A DNA stretch of 15,097 bases from an uncultured Paraprevotella sp. (GTDB lineage Bacteria; Bacteroidota; Bacteroidia; Bacteroidales; Bacteroidaceae). The position numbers and the translations under genes are program-made. Under the pieces are notes generated by a model. That model searched no databases. It saw only the letters and a list, made by a program, of their open reading frames with translations, and was not told where the DNA came from. The stretch lies in contig CAJUDC010000044.1 of assembly GCA_910584955.1 (NCBI GenBank), positions 2,379 to 17,475 on the forward strand, given 5' to 3'. This document shows positions 1-7,279 of this stretch, one piece after another. The first letter of the stretch is position 1. Each line of letters begins with the position of its first letter.

Positions 1-2000
1 CACAAAGGGGCATCAAAGTTGTTCAGCACACAGCCTCCTTCATATACAGCCCCGGTAAAATAGTCCACCCACTGTCCTTCGGGCAGGTAGATACCGTTGC
101 GCCGGTCGTTACCCTCCGCATCCATTTTCGTTTCCTTATATATAGGAGCCACCAACACATAAGGGCCGTACAGGAACTGATATTGTGTAGCTACTCCCAG
201 CGTATAGGCATTCGGATAGTCCAGGAACATGGCACGTATCATCGGTTTCCCGTCCACGGCCTCACGGGCCAGACTGTAGGTATAAGGCATCCATTCGGAT
301 TTCATCTTCAGATACCAGCGGTTGATGGAAGCGGCCGGTTCGCCCAAGATGTGCGGATATTTGGGATTGGCTCCCCATCCGTCCATATTCAACTGCATGG
401 GAGTAAACGTCTTCCATTGGAAGTCACGTACATTTACCGGTACATTCTTTCCTCCGAAGATACCGTCCATATCCGAAGAGATGTTCGGCTGACCGGACAA
501 GCCCGAGCCGATATACGTCGGGATATGGAAACGAATGTATTCCCACTCGCCGCCCGTCTGGTCGCCCGACCAGATTCCGGCATAGCGTTGCGTACCGGCC
601 CAACCGTCGAGCGAGATAATGAACGGACGGGCGTTGTTACCATAGTAAGGCATGATCTCGCCCACATCGGCCACGCCGTTCAATCCGAACGAATAGCCGG
701 CGCCCACCCAAGCTACGTCAGTCTTGAGCACACGAACACCGGCATCCCGCACTTCCTTCACGATGTCGCGCTGAAGCAGTGCTTCCACATCCTTCTTGGG
801 ATGCAAATCCGACTGTGTCCACAGACCGATTTCCACGCCATGCTGACGGGCGTATTCACCGAATTCCTTAAGGTTCTGCACGTTGCCATCCAACGTTTCC
901 GTCTGTCCGTATCCGGCACCATACCCGTCATTCGGCAGCACCCAGCCCAACGGCATATCGTGTGCCTTGTAACGGTCGATAACAGCCCGGGCGGAGAACT
1001 GATAATTATTCTTCTCCCCGTTGAGCGATTCCTTGGTTCCGCCGTTGTCTTTCTGGTCTTCCTTGTAGCGCTTGCCGTCTTCGAACAACACACCGCCCTC
1101 GTTCACCTCTTTCCAGTAATCGCGGTTATAAGCGTTCAGATGTCCTTCATAGAATCCGAATTTAGGCAACAGCACGGGATTTCCCGTCAGTTGGTAAAAA
1201 TCGTTCAGCAGAGGCACAGCCCCATCGTTCACCATGAAAAAGACATCCAGATAGTCGGTCTCGTGAGACAGCTTCACCGTACCGGCTTGCTGCGCTCCGA
1301 AATCATAACGTCCGGGACGGAAAGTATACCACATCATACCGTAACCGCCCGTCGACCAGTAATAAGGTGTAGGCGATGCCACACCTCCGTCCGTCCAATT
1401 ATTGGTGTTCTCTATGGCTATGGCCTTACCCTTATGAGAGAAACGACCGTTCTGCACCCCACCGCCATAGAAATACTCTTGCGGCGCCTCTTTCAAGGTG
1501 AGCGTTACTCTCCCTTTCTCAAATTGCGCCGGAGCGGTTTCTTCAATCACTACCGCACCCGTCTTCAGATTGGTCACCTTCAGCAAAGAAGATGCCCTAT
1601 CCAATTCCAGTTTAATACGGTCGGTCGTCATCACTACACTCTTTCCATTTTCCGACAGGCTTAACGACTGAACCGCCTTGCGCGGGTTCTTCACCAGGAT
1701 CTGAGCTTCGGGCGACGCCTTCGGATCGCGAACGATACCTCCCTGGTTATCACGGAAAAGGCGGAAAATGTTTTCTCCGTAGAAGTCGAAAGTCAAGCAC
1801 TGACCGTTGGCAAGCACCACTTCCACCGTAGTCGGGTTAATCATCCGAGCCTCCCGGACAGCCTGCACCTGCTGCACTGCGTTCTGAACCGATGTGCATA
1901 CAGGCAAAGCCCCTGCTTCCACCGGCGCACACGCCAACGGCCATGCCATGGCAAGCCACACCGCTCGGTTTCGATTCTTTCTACCCATCAAATTCTTCAT
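1..2000 (-). CDS. Exported glycoside hydrolase family 31 enzyme (partial, C-terminus outside window)
   Basis: The frame is open from the ATG at 2000 to the left edge, giving 666 residues. Residues 1-30 look like a signal sequence: a basic start (MKNLMGRKNRNR), a hydrophobic stretch, and then either a type I site near residue 29 or a loose lipobox at Cys24, so export by either route is possible. A FYGGGVQNG segment at 177-185 resembles the GH31 N-terminal domain motif FGLGE. The (beta/alpha)8 barrel follows. KTDVAWVG places the catalytic nucleophile at Asp428, and WSGDQTGG places the acid/base at Asp480. An LPEGQWVDYFTG segment near 640-650 marks the start of the C-terminal beta domain, so only that domain is missing. 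GH31 enzymes cleave alpha-glycosides with retention. The substrate is not fixed by sequence; from memory, the KTDVAWVG nucleophile region recalls the alpha-galactosidase-type branch rather than classical alpha-glucosidases. The gene diverges from the 2310 gene. Confidence 0.94.
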   Translation of the reverse strand, partial: MKNLMGRKNRNRAVWLAMAWPLACAPVEAGALPVCTSVQNAVQQVQAVREARMINPTTVEVVLANGQCLTFDFYGENIFRLFRDNQGGIVRDPKASPEAQILVKNPRKAVQSLSLSENGKSVVMTTDRIKLELDRASSLLKVTNLKTGAVVIEETAPAQFEKGRVTLTLKEAPQEYFYGGGVQNGRFSHKGKAIAIENTNNWTDGGVASPTPYYWSTGGYGMMWYTFRPGRYDFGAQQAGTVKLSHETDYLDVFFMVNDGAVPLLNDFYQLTGNPVLLPKFGFYEGHLNAYNRDYWKEVNEGGVLFEDGKRYKEDQKDNGGTKESLNGEKNNYQFSARAVIDRYKAHDMPLGWVLPNDGYGAGYGQTETLDGNVQNLKEFGEYARQHGVEIGLWTQSDLHPKKDVEALLQRDIVKEVRDAGVRVLKTDVAWVGAGYSFGLNGVADVGEIMPYYGNNARPFIISLDGWAGTQRYAGIWSGDQTGGEWEYIRFHIPTYIGSGLSGQPNISSDMDGIFGGKNVPVNVRDFQWKTFTPMQLNMDGWGANPKYPHILGEPAASINRWYLKMKSEWMPYTYSLAREAVDGKPMIRAMFLDYPNAYTLGVATQYQFLYGPYVLVAPIYKETKMDAEGNDRRNGIYLPEGQWVDYFTGAVYEGGCVLNNFDAPL

Positions 2001-2076
2001 GTCTGTAAAAAGTTAAATTTAGGTTATTTGATTAATTAAAGCGTTTTTCCTAGATGTCACCTTTTAATAAGGTGTT

Positions 2077-2110
2077 CAAAAATACAAATAAAAAACGGAA
2101 TACTTTCAAT
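2077..2110 (-). promoter_or_regulatory. Probable promoter of the GH31 gene
   Basis: On the minus strand, TATTTTTG (2077-2084) matches the Bacteroides -7 consensus TAnnTTTG. A weak -33 candidate, ATTG (2107-2110), lies 22 bp upstream. Transcription would start near 2070, giving a leader of about 70 nt before the ATG at 2000. The spacing is slightly long and the -33 box imperfect, so this is a moderate call. Confidence 0.5.
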
Positions 2111-2278
2111 CAGACCGGAACAAATTACACAAATGCCCCATAAAAACAAATATTTACATTCGAATAGGCTCCAATCACTCTTTCACCACCTATATATAAA
2201 AGGGACAACCGATTGTGTGATGCTCTGCATAAAAACCTAAAAAAAAGCCAATCACTTCATGATATAAAGGAAAAAACT

Positions 2279-2286
2279 TATCTTTG
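2279..2286 (+). promoter_or_regulatory. Bacteroides -7 element that fixes the start of the coiled-coil gene
   Basis: TATCTTTG matches TAnnTTTG exactly. The in-frame GTG at 2286 is the last base of this element plus two more, so it would lie upstream of the expected transcription start (about 2293) and cannot be the translation start. The ATG at 2310 is therefore the better start. No good TTTG -33 box is seen 19-21 bp upstream. Confidence 0.65.
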
Positions 2287-2309
2287 TGCCACTAAGAATT
2301 AATTTCGAT

Positions 2310-3188
2310 ATGGGCAACAAGAAAATCATTGCAGCAGCAAGTGCAGCCGGCTTGCTCCTGTGCATTTGTGTGGGGTTTCTGCTTTATTCCCTGCATCAAA
2401 AGAATGCAGAAAACGCGGAGATGCTGAAACTGGCCGAAATGGACAAGAAGGAAATGGAAAACGAATATGCACAGTTCGCGCTGCAATATAATGAAATGAA
2501 AACACAGATCAACAACGATTCCCTGATTGCACAGCTCGACCGGGAGCAGCAGCGCACGGAAATGTTGCTTGAGGAACTGAAACGCGTAAAGTCGAACGAC
2601 GCCGCCGAAATATCCCGCCTGAAAAAAGAGCTGGCCACAGTGCGTGCCGTCATGCGCAGTTACATATTGGAAATCGACTCGCTGAACCGGCTGAATCAAG
2701 CGTTGACCGACGAGAACCAGCGCGTGAAAGCCCAATACAGCGAAGCGCAGCAGCATATATCCAATCTGACGACGGAGAAAGAATCGTTGAGTGACAAGGT
2801 GGCCATCGCTTCACAGTTGGACGCCACTTCCATCTCTGTCATAGGCAAAAACAAACGAGGTAAAGCGGCCAAAAAAATCAAGGACGTGAAGAACTTCGCG
2901 GTTAGCTTTGTCATCGCACGAAACATCACTGCACAAACGGGCAACCGATCGGTCTATGTACGCATCACCAAGCCTACCAACGAAGTGCTGACCAAGGGCG
3001 GCACATTCGAATATGAAAACCGTCACCTGGAATACTCCATGAAGAAAGATATTGAATACACCGGTGAGGAACAGGCCGTAACCATGTACTGGGATGTAAC
3101 CGAGTTCCTGAGCGCCGGCACCTACCGGGTAAGTATCTTTGCCGACGGTCATAATATCGGCAACACGTCGTTCACCTACGAAAAATAA
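2310..3188 (+). CDS. Membrane-anchored coiled-coil protein of unknown function
   Basis: The protein has 292 residues from the ATG at 2310; the longer frame from GTG 2286 is rejected because that codon overlaps the -7 promoter element. Residues 1-5 are MGNKK, followed by one hydrophobic segment (about 5-25), which suggests an N-terminal anchor with the rest outside the cytoplasm. From about 30 to 165 the sequence is highly charged and heptad-like (many E, K, Q, L and few G or P), indicating a long coiled coil. A short basic linker rich in Lys and Arg (about 180-195) leads to a C-terminal domain of about 95 residues that looks beta-rich (FAVSFVIARN, SVYVRITKP, YRVSIFADG). I do not recognise a family. 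The gene stands alone, with its own promoter and a hairpin terminator shared with the converging methyltransferase. A periplasmic scaffold or envelope role is only a guess. Confidence 0.85.
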   Translation: MGNKKIIAAASAAGLLLCICVGFLLYSLHQKNAENAEMLKLAEMDKKEMENEYAQFALQYNEMKTQINNDSLIAQLDREQQRTEMLLEELKRVKSNDAAEISRLKKELATVRAVMRSYILEIDSLNRLNQALTDENQRVKAQYSEAQQHISNLTTEKESLSDKVAIASQLDATSISVIGKNKRGKAAKKIKDVKNFAVSFVIARNITAQTGNRSVYVRITKPTNEVLTKGGTFEYENRHLEYSMKKDIEYTGEEQAVTMYWDVTEFLSAGTYRVSIFADGHNIGNTSFTYEK

Positions 3189-3231
3189 CATACGGCAGGC
3201 GTCGCCGCTACGAGGACGCCACCCCGCCTAT

Positions 3232-3277
3232 AAAAAACGATGGATAGCTCTCTCTAGAGAAGTATCCATCGTTTTTT
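3232..3277. terminator. Bidirectional intrinsic terminator between convergent genes
   Basis: A perfect 15-bp inverted repeat (arms 3232-3246 and 3263-3277) has A6 at its left edge and T6 at its right edge. It can therefore act for the plus-strand gene ending at 3188 and for the minus-strand gene ending at 3309. The 16-nt loop contains its own small palindrome, TCTCTAGAGA. Confidence 0.9.
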
Positions 3278-3308
3278 CGTATGTCGTTCGAAAACGGTTC
3301 CTCCGCAC

Positions 3309-4046
3309 TTATTTCCTAGGTTTCAACACGGCCAGATAATCGTAGTGTCCGCCTTGTGCAAGTCGTTCCGCCGTAAAGCCGTTTTCCGACGCATGATAAG
3401 CCAGCGTATCGAAATCTACATACAGCCAATCGAAAGACGGCCCTTCTACCGATTTATATTTCATCCGAAAATCCACTTCACCGTAATAACCGGCATTCAA
3501 GTCGATGTCCAACACACCGTCCTCGTCTTCAAAAACATAACGCAGATCGCTGGAGTCCATGATAATGCAGCCACCGGGACGCAACAGCAACTTCATACGC
3601 CGGAAAAACTCCGGCATACGCTCTATCCGACCGATAATACCGGAACCGTTCATCAGCATCAGCACTGTATCGTAAGCATCCACGAACGAAGGATCGAACA
3701 CATCCGCGTGGCGGACATCACGTACTCCGCGCCGCCGCATCACGTCTACCAGAAGAGGCGAAACGTCGACAGCCGTCACTTCAAATCCCCGCTCCTGAAG
3801 CACCAGCGAATGGCAACCGGCACCGGCTCCCACATCCAACACCCTGCCGCGACACGCCGCCAGCGCCTTGCGTTCGATTCCGGGCATAGCGTCCCACGTC
3901 CTGAACAGGGTTTCCACCGGCAGTTCGTCTTCGTCAAACAACGTAGAGAACACCCGTAAACGGGAGGCGCGCCCGTTGGCATAATAATCAGAGACCGCCG
4001 CTCCCATCGGATCCGTCTCAGGCGCTAATAAAGCTGTATGGTTCAT
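3309..4046 (-). CDS. Class I SAM-dependent methyltransferase
   Basis: The protein has 245 residues from the ATG at 4046. The frame stays open back to 4214, but that extension crosses an exact TATCTTTG -7 element (4066-4073) and its translation is not protein-like, so the 4046 start is preferred. Motif I is VLDVGAGAG (residues 69-77), the SAM-binding glycine-rich loop. The acidic residue that usually contacts the ribose hydroxyls is Asp94 in VTAVDVSP. LLRPGGCIIMDSSD is a typical post-motif III strand. The N-terminal part (SDYYANGRASRLRVFSTLF) resembles the lid region of small-molecule or biosynthetic methyltransferases. The substrate cannot be deduced. There is no operon partner: the gene is divergent from the permease operon and convergent with the coiled-coil gene. 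Confidence 0.88.
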   Translation of the reverse strand: MNHTALLAPETDPMGAAVSDYYANGRASRLRVFSTLFDEDELPVETLFRTWDAMPGIERKALAACRGRVLDVGAGAGCHSLVLQERGFEVTAVDVSPLLVDVMRRRGVRDVRHADVFDPSFVDAYDTVLMLMNGSGIIGRIERMPEFFRRMKLLLRPGGCIIMDSSDLRYVFEDEDGVLDIDLNAGYYGEVDFRMKYKSVEGPSFDWLYVDFDTLAYHASENGFTAERLAQGGHYDYLAVLKPRK

Positions 4047-4065
4047 AAAAAACGGTTTACGGGAA

Positions 4066-4073
4066 CAAAGATA
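4066..4073 (-). promoter_or_regulatory. -7 promoter element of the methyltransferase gene
   Basis: On the minus strand this reads TATCTTTG, an exact TAnnTTTG match, 19 bp before the ATG at 4046. It implies a very short leader (about 15 nt) and supports the shorter protein. No good TTTG is found 19-21 bp upstream. Confidence 0.6.
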
Positions 4074-4205
4074 CGGATATTCCCACAATCCTGCTTCTCG
4101 CCGACCGCTTTTTTTATCCCTTCCGCCGATGGCACATTCCGACTGTGTGCGCAAACGAAAACCGCCTTTTTTAAGTCGGAAAAGCATGATTTGTATAAAA
4201 ATTAA

Positions 4206-4236
4206 TTTGAGCAACCAATAAAAATAACTAAATTCG
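4206..4236 (+). promoter_or_regulatory. Probable promoter of the EIIC/KduI operon
   Basis: TTTG (4206-4209) is followed after 19 bp by TAAATTCG (4229-4236), which differs from TAnnTTTG by one base. Transcription would start near 4243, leaving a leader of about 65 nt that is A-rich just before the ATG at 4310, as is common for Bacteroides genes. Confidence 0.6.
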
Positions 4237-4309
4237 CCACCGTTTTAATCACATCTGATACAGGAAACAAACATTTTTTTATCAATCAAAAGTATAGTTA
4301 TCAAAAACA

Positions 4310-5683
4310 ATGGAAGCCGTATTCAGTTACATCATCGGATTGGGCGCAGCCGTCATGATGCCTATCATCTTCACCATTTTAGGAGTATGCATCGGAATCA
4401 AATTTTCTAAAGCACTAAAGAGCGGACTGTATGTGGGAGTGGGATTTGTAGGCCTCTCCGTCATTACCGGCCTTCTAACCGACAGCCTGAGCCCCGCCCT
4501 GAAACAAGTGGTGGAAATCTACGACCTGAACTTAGGCGTTTTCGATATGGGATGGCCTGCCGCCGCTGCGGTAGCCTACAACACATCGGTAGGCGCCTTC
4601 ATCATTCCCGTATGTCTGGCCGTCAACCTGGTGCTGCTGCTCACCCGCTGTACCCGCACCGTGAACATCGACCTGTGGAACTACTGGCATTTCGCCTTCA
4701 TCGGCGCCGTGGTGTTCTACACGACCGACAGCATCGCGTGGGGCTTTTTCGCCGCCATCATCTGCTACGTGCTCACGCTGATTGCCGCCGACTACACAGC
4801 GCCCATGTTCCAGCGCTTCTACGATAAGATGGACGGCATCTCCATCCCGCAGCCTTTTTGCCAGGGTTTCGTCCCCTTCGCCCTGCTCATCAACAAAGTG
4901 CTCGACCTCATCCCCGGCTTCGACAAACTGAACATCGACGCCGAAGGCATGAAAAAGAAGTTCGGCCTGTTGGGCGAACCGCTCTTCCTGGGCGTGCTGG
5001 TGGGGTGCGGCATCGGTGCACTGGCCTGCCGCAGCGGTGAGGAACTGGTAGACAGCATACCTTCCATCCTGGGGTTAGGCATCAAGATGGGTGCGGTGAT
5101 GGAACTGATCCCGCGCATTACAAGCTTGTTTATCGAGGGCCTGCGACCCATCTCCGACGCTACCCGTGAGATGATCGCCCGTAAGTTCGGCGACAAAGCC
5201 AACCTTTACATCGGTATGAGCCCCGCCCTCGTCATCGGCCATCCGGCCACGCTCGTCGTGTCGTTGCTGCTCATTCCCGTAACACTGTTCCTGGCTGTCA
5301 TATTGCCGGGCAACATGTTCCTGCCGCTGGCCTCACTGGCGGGCATGTTCTACGTGTTCCCGCTGATATTGCCCATCACACGGGGCAACGTACTGAAAAC
5401 CTTCCTCATCGGCCTCATCCTGATGATTGTCGGGCTTTATTTCGTAACGAACCTGGCCCCCTACTTCACCAGTGCGGCCACCGATGTGTTCAACCGTACG
5501 CAGGACAAGGCCGTGCGCATCCCCGACGGATTCCAGGGCGGCGCGCTCGACTTCGCCTCCAGTCCGCTGGCCTGGGCGATCTTCCACCTCACCCACAGCA
5601 TACGGATCGTAGGTCCCTGTCTGCTGGTGGCCTCCACAGCCGCCCTGCTGTGGTGGAACCGCCGCGTGATTAACCGTAAATAA
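4310..5683 (+). CDS. GatC-like PTS EIIC membrane permease (galactitol family), no EIIA/EIIB partner in window
   Basis: The protein has 457 residues, close to E. coli GatC (about 450). It matches the EIIC-Gat family along its whole length: GLYVGVGFVGLSVITGLL (39-56), YDLNLGVFDMGWP (71-83), TRTVNIDLWNYWHF (115-128), KFGLLGEP (217-224), LIPRITSLFIEGLRPI (266-281), GHPA (310-313) and LPGN (332-335). About ten or more membrane segments are evident. In the PTS, EIIC forms the sugar channel and needs EIIB and EIIA for phosphorylation; neither is encoded here. Where I remember E. coli GatC having DPALLLGH, this protein has SPALVIGH. The next gene, 26 bp downstream, is a KduI-type isomerase, so the cargo is more likely a deoxy-ketouronate than galactitol. 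The transport role is secure as a family call; the substrate is inferred. Confidence 0.92.
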   Translation: MEAVFSYIIGLGAAVMMPIIFTILGVCIGIKFSKALKSGLYVGVGFVGLSVITGLLTDSLSPALKQVVEIYDLNLGVFDMGWPAAAAVAYNTSVGAFIIPVCLAVNLVLLLTRCTRTVNIDLWNYWHFAFIGAVVFYTTDSIAWGFFAAIICYVLTLIAADYTAPMFQRFYDKMDGISIPQPFCQGFVPFALLINKVLDLIPGFDKLNIDAEGMKKKFGLLGEPLFLGVLVGCGIGALACRSGEELVDSIPSILGLGIKMGAVMELIPRITSLFIEGLRPISDATREMIARKFGDKANLYIGMSPALVIGHPATLVVSLLLIPVTLFLAVILPGNMFLPLASLAGMFYVFPLILPITRGNVLKTFLIGLILMIVGLYFVTNLAPYFTSAATDVFNRTQDKAVRIPDGFQGGALDFASSPLAWAIFHLTHSIRIVGPCLLVASTAALLWWNRRVINRK

Positions 5684-5709
5684 AAACATTATTATAAAAG
5701 GACTACAAC

Positions 5710-6645
5710 ATGAAAAGATTAGCAATCGCCTTGTTCATGGGCCTGTCGGCCCTGACGGGCAACGCCCAAGTGAAGTACACCATGCAGACCGCCTGCCATC
5801 CCGACGACGTGAAGACTTACGACACACAGCGCCTGCGCAAGGCTTTCGTGATGGAGAAAGTCATGGTGGCCGACGAGATTAACGTGACCTATTCCATGTA
5901 CGACCGCTTCATCTTCGGCGGTGCCATGCCCGTGAAGCAGACACTGAAACTGGAGACCATCGATCCGCTGAAAGCGCCTTACTTCCTCTTTGCACGCGAG
6001 CTGGGTGTGATCAACATCGGCGGCGACGGCGTAGTGACGGTAGACGGCAAGGAGTACGCCCTCGGTTTCAAGGATGCGCTCTACGTGGGTAGCGGCAATA
6101 AGGACGTGACGTTCCGCAGCGCCGACCCCGCCAAACCGGCCAAGTTCTACATTAATTCGGCTACGGCACACCACAGCTACGCCACGCAGTTGCTGAGTTG
6201 TAACCCGGCCAACAAAAAAGCCACACAGGCCAACCAACTCAAGGCCGGCAAGATGGAGGAAAGCAACGACCGCGTCATCAACCAACTGATGATTAAGCCC
6301 GTACTGGAAAAAGCCAAGAACGGCGGCACCTGTCAGTTGCAGATGGGACTTACGGAACTGAAACCGGGATCGGTATGGAACACCATGCCGGCCCATACGC
6401 ACTCCCGCCGGATAGAGGCTTATTTCTACTTCAACGTACCCGAGGGCAACGCCATCTGCCATTTGATGGGCCAACCGCAGGAAGAGCGCCTCGTATGGTT
6501 GCAGAACGAACAGGCCATCATGTCGCCGGAGTGGTCTATCCACGCTGCCGCAGGCACCAGCAACTACATGTTCATCTGGGGTATGGCCGGCGAGAACCTG
6601 GATTACGGTGATATGGACAAGATTTCCTACACGGAAATGAAATAA
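5710..6645 (+). CDS. kduI: 5-keto-4-deoxyuronate isomerase (KduI family) with N-terminal signal peptide
   Basis: The protein has 311 residues and belongs to KduI (EC 5.3.1.17), which converts 4-deoxy-L-threo-5-hexosulose uronate to 3-deoxy-D-glycero-2,5-hexodiulosonate in the breakdown of pectin- and glycosaminoglycan-derived unsaturated uronates. All four zinc ligands known from E. coli KduI (His196, His198, Glu203, His245) are present with identical spacing as His229, His231, Glu236 (HTHSRRIE) and His278 (WSIHAAAG). Other family blocks are ELGVINIGG, WNTMPAHTH and YMFIWGM. The constant +33 offset comes mostly from an N-terminal extension: MKRLAIALFMGLSALTGNAQ is a convincing type I signal peptide, with a likely cut after Ala19. 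The E. coli start aligns near Met24. The protein is therefore predicted to be periplasmic, which is unusual for this family. It lies 26 bp after the EIIC gene in one operon and ends before a strong terminator. Confidence 0.94.
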   Translation: MKRLAIALFMGLSALTGNAQVKYTMQTACHPDDVKTYDTQRLRKAFVMEKVMVADEINVTYSMYDRFIFGGAMPVKQTLKLETIDPLKAPYFLFARELGVINIGGDGVVTVDGKEYALGFKDALYVGSGNKDVTFRSADPAKPAKFYINSATAHHSYATQLLSCNPANKKATQANQLKAGKMEESNDRVINQLMIKPVLEKAKNGGTCQLQMGLTELKPGSVWNTMPAHTHSRRIEAYFYFNVPEGNAICHLMGQPQEERLVWLQNEQAIMSPEWSIHAAAGTSNYMFIWGMAGENLDYGDMDKISYTEMK

Positions 6646-6720
6646 CGCATCCGGCGTAAGTCCCGCCCTCCGTCCGCTCACCGCAGCAGACGCCCGGCGG
6701 ACACCGCGCCATCCTATCTG

Positions 6721-6760
6721 CTCCCGAAACGCATCTTACAGGCGTTTCGGGAGTTTTTTT
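6721..6760 (+). terminator. Intrinsic terminator of the EIIC/KduI operon
   Basis: A perfect 12-bp stem (arms 6721-6732 and 6742-6753, CTCCCGAAACGC pairing with GCGTTTCGGGAG) has a 9-nt loop and is followed by seven T (6754-6760). It lies 75 bp after the isomerase stop codon. Confidence 0.93.
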
Positions 6761-6996
6761 ATGGATATACATGCCGGCCCCAAGCAGGCTATGTCACTCC
6801 GTCACAGCCTAACGGCCAAAGACAGCCTCATCGGAAAATCCTCAGAATCAGCCTCCGGTTCGGACAGCAACAGCCGAACGGCCCCCACTCCCGCGCCCGA
6901 CGACCGTTTTTTTCTCCTTGCTGCGGCATCGGTTTCTGCAACAACCTCCGGCGTGTCCTGCCTCCCGCTTCGTTTCTCCCTGCGGGACACTCCAAA

Positions 6997-7054
6997 AAGG
7001 TGTAGACCTTCTCGGAATAAGGTGTACACCTTTCTGGGAAAAGGTCTACACCTT
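6997..7054. repeat. Three 14-bp dyads at exact 22-bp spacing
   Basis: Three copies start at 6997, 7019 and 7041: AAGGTGTAGACCTT, AAGGTGTACACCTT and AAGGTCTACACCTT. The middle one is a perfect palindrome. The outer two are exact reverse complements of each other, so the whole cluster has dyad symmetry about the central copy. It is flanked by A5 on the left and T5 on the right. The 22-bp period is about two helical turns, placing all copies on one face of the DNA. It could be a protein-binding array, a folded RNA 3' end or a dispersed repeat; the 8-bp spacers differ from each other. Confidence 0.85.
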
Positions 7055-7205
7055 TTTAAAACGCGGCGCTCACCCCGTTGCTTAAGGATATAGGTCCCCA
7101 ACCATCGCAGCCTACAAGACGCTACGTTCTTTTCATATTATAGTTTATTTGGTATCGGCAAAGCGTTTTCCGATCTATTTCAAAGCGCCCCACAATTATT
7201 TTCCA

Positions 7206-7213
7206 TACTTTTG
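7206..7213 (+). promoter_or_regulatory. -7 promoter element of the M60 peptidase gene
   Basis: TACTTTTG matches TAnnTTTG. Transcription would start near 7220, giving a leader of about 60 nt before the ATG at 7280. No TTTG lies at the expected -33 distance, which suggests dependence on an activator or an alternative factor. Confidence 0.5.
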
Positions 7214-7279
7214 TCCTTTATCAAGCACAGGCAATCATTTACCGCCCGTTATTGAATACTTTACTTAAACCTAACACGT

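Larger units (their letters stand above)
2001..2309. other. Divergent intergenic region, AT-rich, no gene
   Basis: This AT-rich stretch separates two divergent genes and carries a -7 element for each side (2077-2084 on minus, 2279-2286 on plus). I see no further open frame, RNA gene or strong hairpin in it. An A/T run around 2190-2250 probably reflects promoter-region composition. Confidence 0.6.
6761..7279. other. Long intergenic region, no convincing gene
   Basis: About 520 bp separate the operon terminator from the M60 gene. Open frames exist on both strands (6761-7093 plus, 6802-7101 minus), but they are low-complexity, overlap each other and run through the dyad cluster, so I do not call them. 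The left part (6780-6990) is GC-rich with no recognisable structure. The middle holds the three dyads at 6997-7054. The right part (7100-7279) becomes AT-rich and carries the promoter of the M60 gene. Confidence 0.6.

Noticed and set aside
183..1664. Long open frame on the plus strand, 493 codons
   Set aside because: It lies antisense to the GH31 gene, whose catalytic motifs are intact. Its own translation is rich in His, Arg and Ile with no recognisable domain.
4047..4214. N-terminal extension of the methyltransferase by 56 codons
   Set aside because: The extension spans an exact TATCTTTG promoter element and its translation is unlike methyltransferases; the ATG at 4046 fits better.
5719..6681. 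320-codon frame on the minus strand
   Set aside because: Antisense shadow of kduI, in which the zinc ligands and family motifs are preserved.
6997..7054. CRISPR-like spacing of three short repeats
   Set aside because: The repeats are 14-bp dyads with 8-bp spacers, too short for any CRISPR array, and no cas gene is present.
6761..7101. Overlapping small frames on both strands in the intergenic region
   Set aside because: Both cross the dyad cluster and have biased, non-protein-like composition; they look like by-products of the repeats.
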